64,000 nucleotides of DNA from Ambrosia x helenae (GCA_030844895.1 CM061227.1:113505603-113569602); one strand, 5' to 3'; shown: positions 1-12,257, counted from the first letter of the stretch. A program made the numbers and translations. The notes: generated by a model from the sequence alone, not told the origin.

Positions 1-1171
1 TAGAGTATGATACCGACATGCAACAATGCGTCTTTGTACAACCAAACCTTGTGTCGACTGATGACTAACTCGCAAGTTAGTTAAATGTTATTACTGTTAT
101 CGATCATCCCTGAGTCTATGCGGGTGGGATGGGTTTGTCAGACCTATAGCGCTATAATCTAAACAGGCGGCTTGATCATTGTTAATGATTGTACTGTGTC
201 TTTTTGTTACAGTCAAATGATAGAATGATGATGTAATTGAATCACAAGTAAATATGAGTAAATGATAGTATAAAATGTTTAAACATGTTTCACTCCAAAA
301 ATAGTGAAAATAGAGTAAAGGGGCTATGTAAACTCACCTTGGTAAAATGTTATATCTGTTGAGAAAATTGTGTTGACCAAATGTATCAAGTATCACCCTA
401 AAATGAGGTAATAAATATGTCTAAGTCTATTGAGTCTACAAATGTATATGTTCTAGGGCTTCGAATTGGGGATAATTGCTCGTTTGTTTAATATTAAAAA
501 TATTCGCCAATTGAGAGAAATTTAGTAAATAAATAACCAAAAATCTTTTTATGAAATTTAAACTTAAGATGGTTACAAGAATGTGTTTAAAGTGTAAAAA
601 TAATTTTTATAAAATTATTTTCTTTAAAATAGATTATTAAATCTATTTATAACAAATTGCCAAAACTTAACTTTAATATTCAAAAATACTAAAATTAAAG
701 AATTATCATTTTAAAAATCATATTTCTGTTCTAAATATTTAAAAATAAATTGTATAAAATTTTGGTGCAAAAATACCAAAAATTGGATTTATTATGATTT
801 AATTATGATTAAAACTAACAAAAATTGATTAAAAATACTAAATAAATGATTTTTCAGAATTAAAAATCATTTCTGAGAAGCTTAATGTTATAAAAACTTA
901 AAATAATTTTTGTGGAAATTAATAAGATCGTTTTGATATTTTAATGGATTTTTATAAATAAAATGGAATAAACTTGATTTAATTATTATAAATATTAAAT
1001 AAATGAATTTCAGAGAAATAAAAATTGTAGATAAAACTTTGACATCAGATTTGTTAAAAATAATTTTTTTTAGAATTTATAACAAGGTTTTAATAATTAA
1101 AAACGAATTTATAAAATTATATATAATTATTTGATTTTAAAAGGAATTACTAAAAAAAAATGTCAAAAAGA

Positions 1172-1238
1172 ATGCCACTGCCGGGACTCGAACCCGGGTG
1201 GCCTAGGAATGATGCAACAGTCACAACCACTTGGTCCA
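1172..1238 (-). other. tRNA-like Pol III module in LTR (minus strand); second copy at 5024-5090
   Basis: On the minus strand a box A-like TGGACCAAGTGGTTG is followed about 40 bases later by box B-like GGGTTCGAGTCCCGG (1181-1195), then short T-runs. No full cloverleaf can be drawn, so this is a tRNA-derived (SINE-like) promoter module and not a working tRNA gene. Confidence 0.5.
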
Positions 1239-1350
1239 GACCAGTGGTTGTGATTATTCTTGTTCGATTAAAAATAAATATAAAGAGCTAAATCAAGTTT
1301 ATCCCCAATTTCAAACCCTTGAGCCCTAGATTTTGCAATCGTACGAATCA

Positions 1351-1389
1351 CACAACATTAACCCAATTAATGATGGGGTTAATGTTGTG
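1351..1389. repeat. Perfect 14-bp inverted repeat in LTR; second copy at 5203-5241
   Basis: CACAACATTAACCC and its exact reverse complement are separated by 11 bases. It lies about 180 bases from the LTR TATA motif, so it may be a regulatory hairpin or a cruciform, but the role is unknown. Confidence 0.7.
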
Positions 1390-1874
1390 AAAGCTCCGAT
1401 TAATGAAACCCACAACAAAAAAACACACTTACAATGCGTTTTACTACTGGATTGATAGGTCAACGGGCCGAGGTCAAAATCACGATTAATTCAAGAACAG
1501 AGGATATGTTAAGAGTAATTGGGGATTGAGAAAGAGTGAGTGGCGAGTTGTGAAGGTTTGGATAGGTTCAATTTATAGTGCTTAGGTCTAGATTGCATAA
1601 TTGGAAATGTTGACTCGATTTAAAATTAAACGCGTGATTAGTTGAATTAGAATGTTTTGATTGCGTTTAGTAGTGTAATATACGCGTAATCCCGTCATTT
1701 ACATGTCACGAATCATGCAATCAATTATTTCCATATTTAGTTTAATTAAAAGTCAAATGGAAGAAAGGAAAAAAAAGTTTTCTTCGCTGTGCAGACATCA
1801 GCGAATCAGCAAGGAAGCATCACAGGAGTTAAAATGTAATAAATAAATTATGCATAGTGTTTTAAACCAAAACT

Positions 1875-1957
1875 GAGCCATAGCTCAGCTGGTTTAGGCG
1901 TTGTGTGTGTATGTCTGGTTACTCGGGTTCGAAACCTGGTGGGGGACATATTTTTTT
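1875..1957 (+). other. tRNA-like Pol III module in LTR (plus strand); second copy at 5726-5808
   Basis: Box A TAGCTCAGCTGG (1881-1892) fits the TRGCNNAGYNGG consensus exactly, box B GGTTCGAAACC (1926-1936) is near consensus, and an eight-T run follows (1950-1957) as a possible Pol III terminator. It is antisense to the retroelement. The acceptor stem does not pair well, so it is probably tRNA-derived and not a true tRNA. Confidence 0.55.
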
Positions 1958-2314
1958 TGATTAAATCGTGAAAGAGGAGAAGGGGGGGTTGGGCTTGATG
2001 CTTGGGCCGGGTATCAGTTATTGGGTTGGGCTCCAGAAAAAAATGAACAAGGTGGGCTTTAGCAATATTAGGGATTGGGTTTGGTAATGAGTTTTAAGGG
2101 TGGTTAGAAATAAAATCAAAAGTGTATATATATATATATGTAATAAAATCTGAATTTTTTTTTTTATTATTATTATTATTATATATATGTATGTATATAT
2201 ATCTATATATTTTATGAGTTAGGGTAATGGAGACTTAGTGACGTTTGTATAAAATGTAACGAAAATAAGGGCGTTTTAAATTTAAAATTTGGGGAAAATT
2301 TTCGCGATGTTACA

Positions 2315-2328
2315 GTCTCCCCTACTTT
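2315..2328 (-). other. Polypurine tract
   Basis: In element sense AAAGTAGGGGAGAC directly precedes the LTR. This is the expected plus-strand primer site and fixes the minus orientation. Confidence 0.8.
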
Positions 2329-3530
2329 TAGGAACTTCGTCCCGAAGTTAAGAGAAACACTAGGTTACAATTGGTCAACTACCTGAAACCTTGATAAAAT
2401 TTCACACTACCTTAACGTACCTGTAAATTCATGATTACGTTCCGGACCGTAATTACCAATTTACCTTACATTAGGGTTTTGTGTCCTTTTATGACTTTAC
2501 CGATTGTTGAGCAGGTCTGATAGTCCCCACCAGTCGTTGAGCAGGTGGTAGGGCCTCTCCCGACTGTTGGAAAGACATGATGACCTCTACCAATCGTTAA
2601 GTAGATTGTTTGGTAGTCAACTATTTGTTGTACAAGTAAGCAAGTAGATATAGCAATTAATTCACATTCAAACAAGCATGCACACCGATGTTATGATAAT
2701 ACTAGAATTTTATTACTTGAATTGAATAACGTCAATACATAGAATAAAAGCAACCAATAGTCAAATGGTGAGTCTTGCGGTTAGGTAGCTGGAGGGTCTT
2801 GATCTCGGTTTAGTTTAGGGCATCGGTTACTGTAGTGATTTGGGTTTCCACATTTATAGCATAATTACCAGGGTTGTGAATAATTGCAGTCAGTTGGGCA
2901 TCAATACCTTTGTTGTTTTTGTTGTTGTTGTGGTTGGTGTTGTGGTTGTTGTTACTTTCCTCTTGGTTTTCACCACTGTTATTGCGAGTGCTACGACGTG
3001 GAGACATGATCCGTAAGGGACACAATGAAGGTTCAATGTGGCATGAAATGAATGAGGTGACATAAGGAATGTAATCATTTATTCATTAATTAAAACGAAT
3101 AAACGAAAACGTTGACTTATCAAAGACTCCAGATTCTAATAACATATGAAGACATGCTTTAGCCTATAAGTGAACACTCATCCCGAGAATTCCCAGGTAG
3201 GCATCCGGGTCCCTCGTCTGATTGGGATATATGCGCAATGCCAGCCTAGACAGAAGACTCAGGATACAGGCGTTCACCCTTCCAGATTGCACGTGTTCGT
3301 TATTAAGATCTAGAACTTCGACGAGATCTCAAGGGGGTTCAGGCTAAACCTGAGGATTTTGCCTTATTAGTCTAAGAGTAGATCCAATGGTGGAGAGCAA
3401 CCTTCTTGTAAGGATGAAAGTAGGGATAAGAAGTAGGAGATAGAGAATAGCAAGCAAAAGAAGCAAGTACTTGTTAAATCCTATGGTTATAGACTAGATT
3501 ATTTTTCTAATAACCTAATTCCCTATAACC
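2329..3530 (-). other. Internal region of LTR element, mostly non-coding
   Basis: Apart from the gag start at 2810-3007 I see no coding sequence. The side toward 3530 is the untranslated leader after the primer-binding site. The remainder up to the polypurine tract is probably what was left after deletion of pol. Confidence 0.6.
2810..3007 (-). pseudogene. gag N-terminal remnant
   Basis: A 65-codon reading frame starts MSPRRSTRNN and continues with an Asn-rich stretch before ending in TAA. A short basic, Asn-rich start placed about 540 bases after the primer-binding site is the usual position and style of a Ty3/gypsy gag start. The capsid and zinc knuckle are missing, so it is a truncated gag. 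The ATG at 3007 is chosen over one six codons upstream because the frame takes on its gag-like composition there. Confidence 0.5.
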
Positions 3531-3545
3531 ATGGCTCTGATACCA
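3531..3545 (-). other. Primer-binding site (initiator tRNA-Met)
   Basis: In element sense TGGTATCAGAGCCAT follows the LTR after a few bases. This is complementary to the 3' end of initiator tRNA-Met, the common primer of plant LTR elements. Confidence 0.9.
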
Positions 3546-3548
3546 ATC

Positions 3549-6165
3549 TGTAACACCCCAACCGATGGCGGAAACATCGGGGTGCCACGTAATGATGATT
3601 GTTCAGTAGCTCATGGAGTATAATAAGTTTCATTAATTGATTTAAATAAATTACATACAATTGTTCTACAAGAATTCGTACATCAAATTGAATAAACTAT
3701 GCACATATCTTCAAGAAATTCTTCAAGCAAGTAGGACCTGAAACATGTTAAGTTGAAAATGTTTGGGTCAACAAAAGTTGGTGAGGATTACATAGGTTTT
3801 TGAGAAGTAGTTGATAACAATAGTTTGTACAACACTCAGGGTTGTATGATGATAGAGTATGATACCGACATGCAACAATGCGTCTTTGTACAACCAAACC
3901 TTGTGTCGACTGATGACTAACTCGCAAGTTAGTTAAATGTTATTACTGTTATCGATCATCCCTGAGTCTATGCGGGTGGGATGGGTTTGTCAGACCTATA
4001 GCGCTATAATCTAAACAGGCGGCTTGATCATTGTTAATGATTGTACTGTGTCTTTTTGTTACAGTCAAATGATAGAATGATGATGTAATTGAATCACAAG
4101 TAAATATGAGTAAATGATAGTATAAAATGTTTAAACATGTTTCACTCCAAAAATAGTGAAAATAGAGTAAAGGGGCTATGTAAACTCACCTTGGTAAAAT
4201 GTTATATCTGTTGAGAAAATTGTGTTGACCAAATGTATCAAGTATCACCCTAAAATGAGGTAATAAATATGTCTAAGTCTATTGAGTCTACAAATGTATA
4301 TGTTCTAGGGCTTCGAATTGGGGATAATTGCTCGTTTGTTTAATATTAAAAATATTCGCCAATTGAGAGAAATTTAGTAAATAAATAACCAAAAATCTTT
4401 TTATGAAATTTAAACTTAAGATGGTTACAAGAATGTGTTTAAAGTGTAAAAATAATTTTTATAAAATTATTTTCTTTAAAATAGATTATTAAATCTATTT
4501 ATAACAAATTGCCAAAACTTAACTTTAATATTCAAAAATACTAAAATTAAAGAATTATCATTTTAAAAATCATATTTCTGTTCTAAATATTTAAAAATAA
4601 ATTGTATAAAATTTTGGTGCAAAAATACCAAAAATTGGATTTATTATGATTTAATTATGATTAAAACTAACAAAAATTGATTAAAAATACTAAATAAATG
4701 ATTTTTCAGAATTAAAAATCATTTCTGAGAAGCTTAATGTTATAAAAACTTAAAATAATTTTTGTGGAAATTAATAAGATCGTTTTGATATTTTAATGGA
4801 TTTTTATAAATAAAATGGAATAAACTTGATTTAATTATTATAAATATTAAATAAATGAATTTCAGAGAAATAAAAATTGTAGATAAAACTTTGACATCAG
4901 ATTTGTTAAAAATAATTTTTTTTAGAATTTATAACAAGGTTTTAATAATTAAAAACGAATTTATAAAATTATATATAATTATTTGATTTTAAAAGGAATT
5001 ACTAAAAAAAAATGTCAAAAAGAATGCCACTGCCGGGACTCGAACCCGGGTGGCCTAGGAATGATGCAACAGTCACAACCACTTGGTCCAGACCAGTGGT
5101 TGTGATTATTCTTGTTCGATTAAAAATAAATATAAAGAGCTAAATCAAGTTTATCCCCAATTTCAAACCCTTGAGCCCTAGATTTTGCAATCGTACGAAT
5201 CACACAACATTAACCCAATTAATGATGGGGTTAATGTTGTGAAAGCTCCGATTAATGAAACCCACAACAAAAAAACACACTTACAATGCGTTTTACTACT
5301 GGATTGATAGGTCAACGGGCCGAGGTCAAAATCACGATTAATTCAAGAACAGAGGATATGTTAAGAGTAATTGGGGATTGAGAAAGAGTGAGTGGCGAGT
5401 TGTGAAGGTTTGGATAGGTTCAATTTATAGTGCTTAGGTCTAGATTGCATAATTGGAAATGTTGACTCGATTTAAAATTAAACGCGTGATTAGTTGAATT
5501 AGAATGTTTTGATTGCGTTTAGTAGTGTAATATACGCGTAATCCCGTCATTTACATGTCACGAATCATGCAATCAATTATTTCCATATTTAGTTTAATTA
5601 AAAGTCAAATGGAAGAAAGGAAAAAAAAGTTTTCTTCGCTGTGCAGACATCAGCGAATCAGCAAGGAAGCATCACAGGAGTTAAAATGTAATAAATAAAT
5701 TATGCATAGTGTTTAAACCAAAACTGAGCCATAGCTCAGCTGGTTTAGGCGTTGTGTGTGTATGTCTGGTTACTCGGGTTCGAAACCTGGTGGGGGACAT
5801 ATTTTTTTTGATTAAATCGTGAAAGAGGAGAAGGGGGGGTTGGGCTTGATGCTTGGGCCGGGTATCAGTTATTGGGTTGGGCTCCAGAAAAAAATGAACA
5901 AGGTGGGCTTTAGCAATATTAGGGATTGGGTTTGGTAATGAGTTTTAAGGGTGGTTAGAAATAAAATCAAAAGTGTATATATATATATATGTAATAAAAT
6001 CTGAATTTTTTTTTTTATTATTATTATTATTATATATATGTATGTATATATATCTATATATTTTATGAGTTAGGGTAATGGAGACTTAGTGACGTTTGTA
6101 TAAAATGTAACGAAAATAAGGGCGTTTTAAATTTAAAATTTGGGGAAAATTTTCGCGATGTTACA
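3549..6165 (-). repeat. Complete LTR (5' LTR in element sense), 2617 bp
   Basis: It begins TGTAACACCCC and ends GATGTTACA on the plus strand (TG..CA with inverted TGTTACA-type ends). It contains second copies of both tRNA-like modules (5024-5090 minus, 5726-5808 plus), the hairpin at 5203-5241 and the TATA-like motif near 5423. Its first 75 or so bases resemble the 3' end of the solo LTR at 58011-60066. Confidence 0.9.
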
Positions 6166-6324
6166 CACAGGGCCGGTAATCACATAAGTTTGCCATATAT
6201 AGATCAATTATCAGTTAATATGGTTTGATTATACATACGCGTCAAGGCAGATGACTTTCTCAAGTCAACTGTTAAAGGTTCAAGGTGTGTATAAGATTAA
6301 CTCGCGTCCGGGTTTATTCCAAGT

Positions 6325-6409
6325 TGATAGCTAGCCCGGTTGGTTTATGTGTTGTGTTGTTTGGGCTTTGGCGCGGGTTCGAACCCCGGCCAGAGCAAAA
6401 CTATTTTTT
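6325..6409 (+). other. tRNA-like Pol III module outside the LTR
   Basis: Box A-like TAGCCCGGTTGG (6332-6343), box B GGTTCGAACCC (6376-6386) and a seven-T run (6403-6409). The arrangement and spacing resemble the plus-strand module in the LTRs (GTTGTGT between the boxes), so the two probably share an origin. Confidence 0.5.
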
Positions 6410-7034
6410 TGATATATTTATTACACAACACATATATAATATTATATATATAAGGTATTAGGGTTCCAATAAAGCGACAAAAATAATAATTGCGAACGTA
6501 TAAGATAAAACTTGTCGTTTTTTATTAATAACGAACGTGTAACGTACAAGTTTAAATGCGTAATGTTACAGAAAGAAATACCAGATCTGATCTCTGCACT
6601 TAAAGATCTGGCATCGTGTTCATTGGTGTCTGCAGGTTCGACCACTGCCTTTGCTTCGCAGCCCATGAACCTCGACCTCAAGCAACATCAGCAGACAAAG
6701 TCGTACTACATCAAGGTCCGATAACTGAACAAGAGAGCTATTAAAAGACGTTTTTAAGACCTTTAATTGTTACTGCGTGAGGTATTTGTGTGTATAGAGA
6801 AAGAGATGAGGGTGAGAGAGTTGAGAGAGGCGAAGCAGGAATGTTTTAGAGAGAGAAAGATGGGATCTCAAGAGGGTTTTGATGTATGTGTGAGTTTCTA
6901 GAGAAAAGAGAGGTGTGTGTAATGTCCATAATACCTTTTTCTTAATCTTTTGGATGGTAGACGTGGCAGCATCAATGACCACAAGATGAGGTTTACTTGG
7001 TTTTCTTAAGTGAAGGTGGCTTCCTATTTAGAAT

Positions 7035-7038
<4 letters not shown>

Positions 7039-7104
<66 letters not shown>
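7039..7104. repeat. (AT)n microsatellite
   Basis: About 33 uninterrupted AT units. Confidence 0.95.
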
Positions 7105-7107
<3 letters not shown>

Positions 7108-8279
7108 GCATTAACTTTGTTTTTTTAAATTCCACCTGCTTTTTTTTATCTAAAATGTTGTATTTTTACTTTTATTAACATTTAATCACATTAAATATTT
7201 AAAAAATTTTAGAAATCCCTCATAAACACAATTATCATTATTATTCTGTTTTTTTTAAGTATTAACCAACATAATTGTAAACATGGAGTAAAACACATAT
7301 ATAAAAACCCCAAGTAAAAAAATGTAAATTTATTTATAAAAACTAACTAGCTAATTACCCCGGGAGGGTCCCGGGGTTGAAAAATCTTATTTTACGTGAT
7401 AACCTATTGCAAATGGCTCAAGTTAACTAACCACAAAATCTCTCAATCATTGCATGTTCATAGTATTCTAATCAATAATAACTCATATTCCTTAATCTAA
7501 AACCTAATCAGTAATCATCTAAAGAATCACTTACGTAAGCTACAACTATTCAAAAACTCACCACATCTCTTTAATTTCTCACATTCTAATGGCTCTTATA
7601 ATTCCTAACCTAATCAACTAAACAAACACTTAAGTTGAAAGTTGTAACCATTGCATCTCATTATGCCACGTGGCATAACCAAGAGATGGTTGAGACCACC
7701 ATTGAACGCCACGTCAACAACTATCAAGTCATCCCGAGAGCGTCCCGGGGTTGAAAAATATAACCATTCTAATAATACTAATACTAATAGTAATAATTAT
7801 TACTCTTGTAATTAAATAAATAAAAAATAACCTTGCTATAAGGTGACACCATGTGTTGCAGTGTTGCGCGATTCTTTCTCATAGCCTCTCTTCATGAAGT
7901 ATACCTAGTAAAATTCCAATGATAACATGGCGATTGGGTTGATTTTCAACATCGTAGATAAGAACCTGGTTTAAAAGAAAAAACATGATTAATGAATAAC
8001 ATGAACACTTTGTGTGTTTTTTTCCTGTATGAACGAAACCCCACAAATAATAATCGATTTTTTCTCCGTTTTTTATATAGCCCTATGGTACTCGTTGGAA
8101 AGATAATAAAACGCTCGTTAATTTGGTGTAATTTTTTTCTTTAAAAAATCTCGTATATAAAAGATATAAACGTTTAAAAATTATGGAATCATTTACATAA
8201 ATAGTAGACTTATTTTTTTAGAAATTACTTTTGGGGGGTATTGGGGGAAAAAACTGATTTTGGTGATGTATGGAAGTGG

Positions 8280-8375
8280 TTTAGCGGCATCTAAGAAATT
8301 AAAGTAGATGCCGCCAAATGGTTCAACCACATTGATGCCGCCAAACTAAAGATCCACATTGATGCCGCCAAATGG
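8280..8375. repeat. Subterminal GCGGCAT repeats, left end of MULE
   Basis: At least four copies of a motif close to GATGCCGCCAAA in both orientations lie just inside the TIR. Matching copies occur at the other end (12363-12500). Such arrays are typical transposase-binding sites of class II elements. Confidence 0.6.
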
Positions 8376-9556
8376 TAGTGAGGCATCATTTCTTATATAA
8401 GGACTCGACCAGCTTCCAATTCTCTCCATCCCATTTACAACACAAATATATTCTATCATTCCCACATATCTCAATCCCATTTACAACACCACATATCTCA
8501 ATTGTTCTGGAGGGTACGGTTTTTTATTGATATTGGGTCGATGTTACATTCACATGGAGTTTTAACTGTTTTCGGCGGGGATGAGTCATGCTTAACAGCA
8601 TCGTCTGCCGTTTCATCCCCCGCTTGGCATCGCTTTTCTGGGGTCCAAAAAAGCGGTGTCTTTGGATCGGTGTTACATCCACATTAAACTACACCTCTCA
8701 ATGCAACATTGAGGGTTTAGTTTAAAATATTAGAGAGTTATGGATCGTTGGGCGGGTCTACTTTCCAGGCAAACCCACGCCATCCGGTGTTGATGAATCA
8801 CATCACGTCATTAGCGACTTGTCCGGCAACGGATGATGCGATTCTTCACCGTACTACTTTCGTATGGCAGGCTGGTTTGAACATTGGGTATCTGTAGATT
8901 TGGTACACATATTCAACGGGTAGAACCATGTTCTCCTGGATCAAATTCAGATAAGTTTGAATCTGAATGCGGTCCTGAGTTCCCGCTGACTGGAAAAGAC
9001 AAGCTTCTGGGTACGAAACAGAAACTTAATGAGCTATGCAACAAAAACGGTGGTAGAATATTGGAATAGGTGATCTCGGAAAATATATTGTCTTGTAAAT
9101 CCGTAGATTGTATAGTTTGAGTGACTAGTTTTGAAAAACAGTTGTTAAATAAATTTGTAATATTGGTTTTAAATAAATCTATCATATTTGTATTATTTGT
9201 TTGAGACATTCCAAAAATGGAAAGTCTGTGTGTTATTTGAAATAAATAAATCTATCCCTCCGAGCCGTTTTCGGGCCACCGGGATCAGGCCCCGGAGACC
9301 CGAAAACCGCCCGGACTTCGTGCGACGCCCGTGTGTTACCCAAGGGCAACGCGTCCGTCAGTCAGGTTACCTGTCCGGCAGGCCCAGCCAGGCTGCACAG
9401 AGGCCCAAAGAGGGCAGCCTGGCCCGTTTTCAACATAGTGTGGGTTTATAAGGCAAAACAATAATTAATGTTCATATATTTATAAGGCAAAACAATAATT
9501 AATGTTATAAAAAATGTTACAACAGGTAATTATGAACAGACTTGAATTCGACAATG
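8376..9556 (+). other. MULE interior left of PMD gene, possible second transcription unit
   Basis: A TATA-like CTTATATAAG lies at about 8392-8401 on the plus strand, followed by short open frames (8502-8687 and 8884-9069) that I cannot join into a protein I recognise. A GC-rich block lies at 9260-9430. It could equally be the 3' flank of the PMD gene or captured host DNA. Confidence 0.2.
9446..9506. repeat. 27-bp direct repeat
   Basis: 9446-9472 and 9480-9506 are identical (TTATAAGGCAAAACAATAAT and on), lying just downstream of the PMD stop codon. Confidence 0.8.
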
Positions 9557-12139
9557 TTATTGGTTAAACCAGTACAGATCGTTCGAGGGTCCCTGATTCT
9601 GAAGACGTTCAGATTGCCTCCTGGGTGGTGGTTGGTTGGCGGGTGGGGCTCCTTCATTACCGTACTCGTTATCAGGAAAGAGGTTTAAATTCAGCGTGGT
9701 AGATGGTCCTGGCCGGCTTGAAGGTCCTTCATCACACGAATTATGCGGGGCATGGTAATGAAAATCACTAAAAAGGTCGTGATCAAACCGTGGCAACCCC
9801 TGTCCAGTAGGCGTCACGTAAGCCGGTGATGAAGGAAACCCCCAACTATCTCCGATGGGAATTCCGCCTGCACGAAAGTTAGCTAGCGGACCCATCTCCC
9901 CCGGTTGACTGCCACCGGACCCACCAACATGACCAGTTCCCTGCACGATTGATCCACCCAATCCAAATGGAGTTCCCATCTGGTCCAATCCACTGTCCAT
10001 GAATTGCGGGACATATCCCCCGATCTGGTTCTGATTGTTGCTGGCCGCAACAGATGCACGAAACCCAGCGTCAGAGTGACTTCCACCAGCTTGGTCTTCA
10101 TTCTCCGGAACGTTTTCCGGCACCTGACGGGGAGCGCGTCGCCGGCGCACCCTTTGAGGCCGTGCAGGTGCCGACAAGTCAACGGCGTCCATGGTAAGAT
10201 GCGTCGGATTTTGTAAGTGTCCGGCGTTTTGTGACATCATCATACTGTGAAACGCCGTGTTTTGTATGCGCTCAAGCTGCGTGGCGAATGCCTGAGGATT
10301 ATTAAAGGCCTCCTGAGATGACCGGTAAATATCACCCATGGCATCCCTCTGCAGCAAACAAAATTTTTAGTTAGAAACACCGAATTGCGAAAATAATTAA
10401 TGTATGAATTAGGAACGTAAAAATGGTTTACCATCAACTGGATTCTAGCACCGTCGTCTTGGAAACCGCCAGCTGGGGACGGTGCTGCACCCGGATTTCC
10501 AATAAATGCAACGGTACGCCCCATATACCATTGCATATAACCGGGCTCGGTTGAAGCTGTCCTTATGAGTTCAGAGCGGATAACCGTGTTACGACGGTTA
10601 TTCCATGCATTGACGTAGGCTTCATGCCTAGTCATCCAGTCCGCCCCGTTGAGTCCTTGCCGCCCCAAGGCATGCAGTGTTGCAAGCCGGGCCGTGGGTA
10701 CGGCTAAGGTTATCTGGGGAGGTATGTACTGGACCATGCCGAATTGCCTCAAAACCCGTTGAGGGTAATGATGCTCAACCATCTCGAAGCTTATAAGGGG
10801 ACAGCAACTCCTCCAGCTTTCCATCCCGTTTGTGCACATTGCCGGTAGTCGGTCCAAAACCGAGTTGTAGGGGGTCCAGTTGAACTAAAAACAAACACTT
10901 AAGTCAGTAACAAAACACAATAAATGCATGATTAATACATACAAAAAACTAAAAATAATTACTAACATACCATCTCCTCGTTCAACGATTGTAGCTGTGA
11001 ACGGTATGCCTTGAGGCAGTGTTGGGCCACCTCCGTGAACTTTAACCGCCGGTCTCGCCACCTACAAAATTAACATGTTAAAAAACGTGTTCAGAAAAAA
11101 AAAATACAAAGGGATGCCATGCAGGCAAGTATATACAAACTGGGATTTGCGATATATACCGAGCGGCTATCGGGCAAGTATAATCAAACCGGTTTGAGGG
11201 TGGTCGTGGCGCGAGACACCGGATCCTCTCCCATGCCCATACTTGAAGGAGCATCATGGGTCCGGTCATGGCTTTCCTATCCGGCTGGGTGGCATCACAA
11301 AGCCGCCTGTATAAACAAGCCAGAACCGCACTGCCCCAGCTATAAGATGCTGTACGGTTCAGGTCTCGTAAAAATCTCAAGTAAAAAACATTTATTCTAT
11401 TATTATTATTATCAGGGAGTAAGGTGGAACCGATCAAAAAGAAAATGATTTGACGAGCACGAAAAATGCACTCTTCATCCGTAGCCTCTGCTTCAACAAA
11501 TTCCTGCTTTAGTTTATCAAGAATAACAGTACCAAAAACGGACTTGCCGGACATTTGGGCATGTGTAGGCGTAACACCTAAGAATCGTTGGCACAAGGCT
11601 ATTGCGTCGGCAGTAGACAAATTATCATCTACCCCAGACACAACAGCTCCCTCAATAGGCAACCCCCACAAGACGTTAACATCTTGTAAGGTGACAGTAG
11701 CTTCACCAAATGGAAGGTGGAACGTGTGAGTTTCGGGCCTCCATCGTTCCACCAAAGCTGTTGTCAAGGAGTGGTCAACGTATCGGTAACCACAATCTAT
11801 GAGGCCACCAAACCCTGCAGCATTGATAAGGTGACGAACCCGTCCTACAACAGGGTGGTCACGAAGTAACTTCCATATTCCTCTATCGCTGCGCTTCACC
11901 ATCATGGCGGCATTGAAGTTTTCCTCGTCTGTGAAAACGTGAAAGGCACGATGTCGATCACGAAGATACAACACATCGTCGTTTAGGGGACCAGGGTGTA
12001 AGTTCATGTTTTGATTCATGGTGGGAGGAATTTGGTGGGTATGATTTTTTATGAATTTCAAAGGTTTCAGATGGAGATTGTTGTGTTGATGGTGTGTTCT
12101 TGGATGTGGGTGGTGCTCCTTCTTCACCTCAACCTCCAT
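9557..12139 (-). CDS. Plant mobile domain (PMD/MAIN-like) protein, four exons, intact
   Basis: Exons 12139-11160, 11061-10971, 10884-10432 and 10348-9557 all have GT..AG borders and keep one frame for 771 codons. After a His-rich start, residues about 50-450 read as the plant mobile domain found in MAIN, MAIL1 and PP7L ('phosphatase 7 long form homolog' in many plant annotations); the stretch around LPFGEATVTLQDVNVLWGLP is characteristic. The C-terminal 260 residues are low-complexity with a basic RVRRRRAPR segment. In Arabidopsis PMD proteins are nuclear and needed for transposon silencing; PMD genes also occur inside transposons. The gene sits in a MULE (8186-12578) and has no phosphatase catalytic domain. 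A TATA box lies about 110 bases upstream. The exon model is inferred from splice motifs and phase. Confidence 0.85.
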
Positions 12140-12251
12140 TTTATAACCTTCAAAGCCTGAATTCTTACACTCCCAAGAATACTATTTGCCTATCAAATCA
12201 TCTGCAACTTACAAGACCATTGCATGCAATGCTAGAGACCTTGTGAGTGTG

Positions 12252-12257
12252 TTTATA
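12252..12257 (-). promoter_or_regulatory. TATA box of PMD gene
   Basis: Minus-strand CCTATAAACAC lies 113 bases upstream of the start codon, with GCATGC (RY-type) motifs on both sides. It is inside the MULE, so the gene moves with its promoter. Confidence 0.5.

Larger units (their letters stand above)
1..2314 (-). repeat. LTR (3' LTR in element sense), truncated by window start
   Basis: Matches 3853-6165 base for base apart from one visible single-base indel. About 304 bases, corresponding to 3549-3852, lie outside the window. In sense orientation the LTR starts TGTAACATCG. A TATA-like CTATAAAT sits on the minus strand at 1571-1578 and is the likely LTR promoter. Much of 480-1160 is very AT-rich. 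Confidence 0.9.
1..6165 (-). mobile_element. Non-autonomous LTR retrotransposon, large LTRs, cut by window edge
   Basis: Two almost identical direct repeats (1-2314 and 3549-6165) flank a short internal region of about 1.23 kb. A match to the 3' end of initiator tRNA-Met lies beside 3549 and a polypurine tract beside 2314, so the element reads on the minus strand. Only the first codons of gag remain; no protease, reverse transcriptase or integrase is visible, so it must be mobilised in trans or is a deletion derivative (LARD-like). The LTR copies differ visibly by one T in a T-run near 1860, so insertion is recent. The TSD cannot be read because the left end is outside the window. Confidence 0.85.
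6166..7346. other. Flanking DNA without a recognisable gene
   Basis: Contains one more tRNA-like module and an (AT)n array. A 70-codon plus-strand frame at 6512-6724 has an unexplained higher-GC tail (6570-6720) that could be a captured gene fragment, but I do not recognise it. Confidence 0.5.

Noticed and set aside
1172..1957. True tRNA genes in the LTRs
   Set aside because: Box A and B are present but the acceptor and anticodon stems do not pair into a cloverleaf, so they are called tRNA-like modules.
6512..6724. 70-codon frame as a gene
   Set aside because: No recognisable domain or promoter; kept only as a possible captured fragment in the flank description.
7650..7790. A second short Helitron from 7347 to about 7800
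   Set aside because: The hairpin-like motif is imperfect and no TC start preceded by A could be placed; left as related subterminal sequence.
9188..9451. Plus-strand frame in the GC-rich block inside the MULE
   Set aside because: Composition is driven by GC content, no domain, no splice or promoter context.
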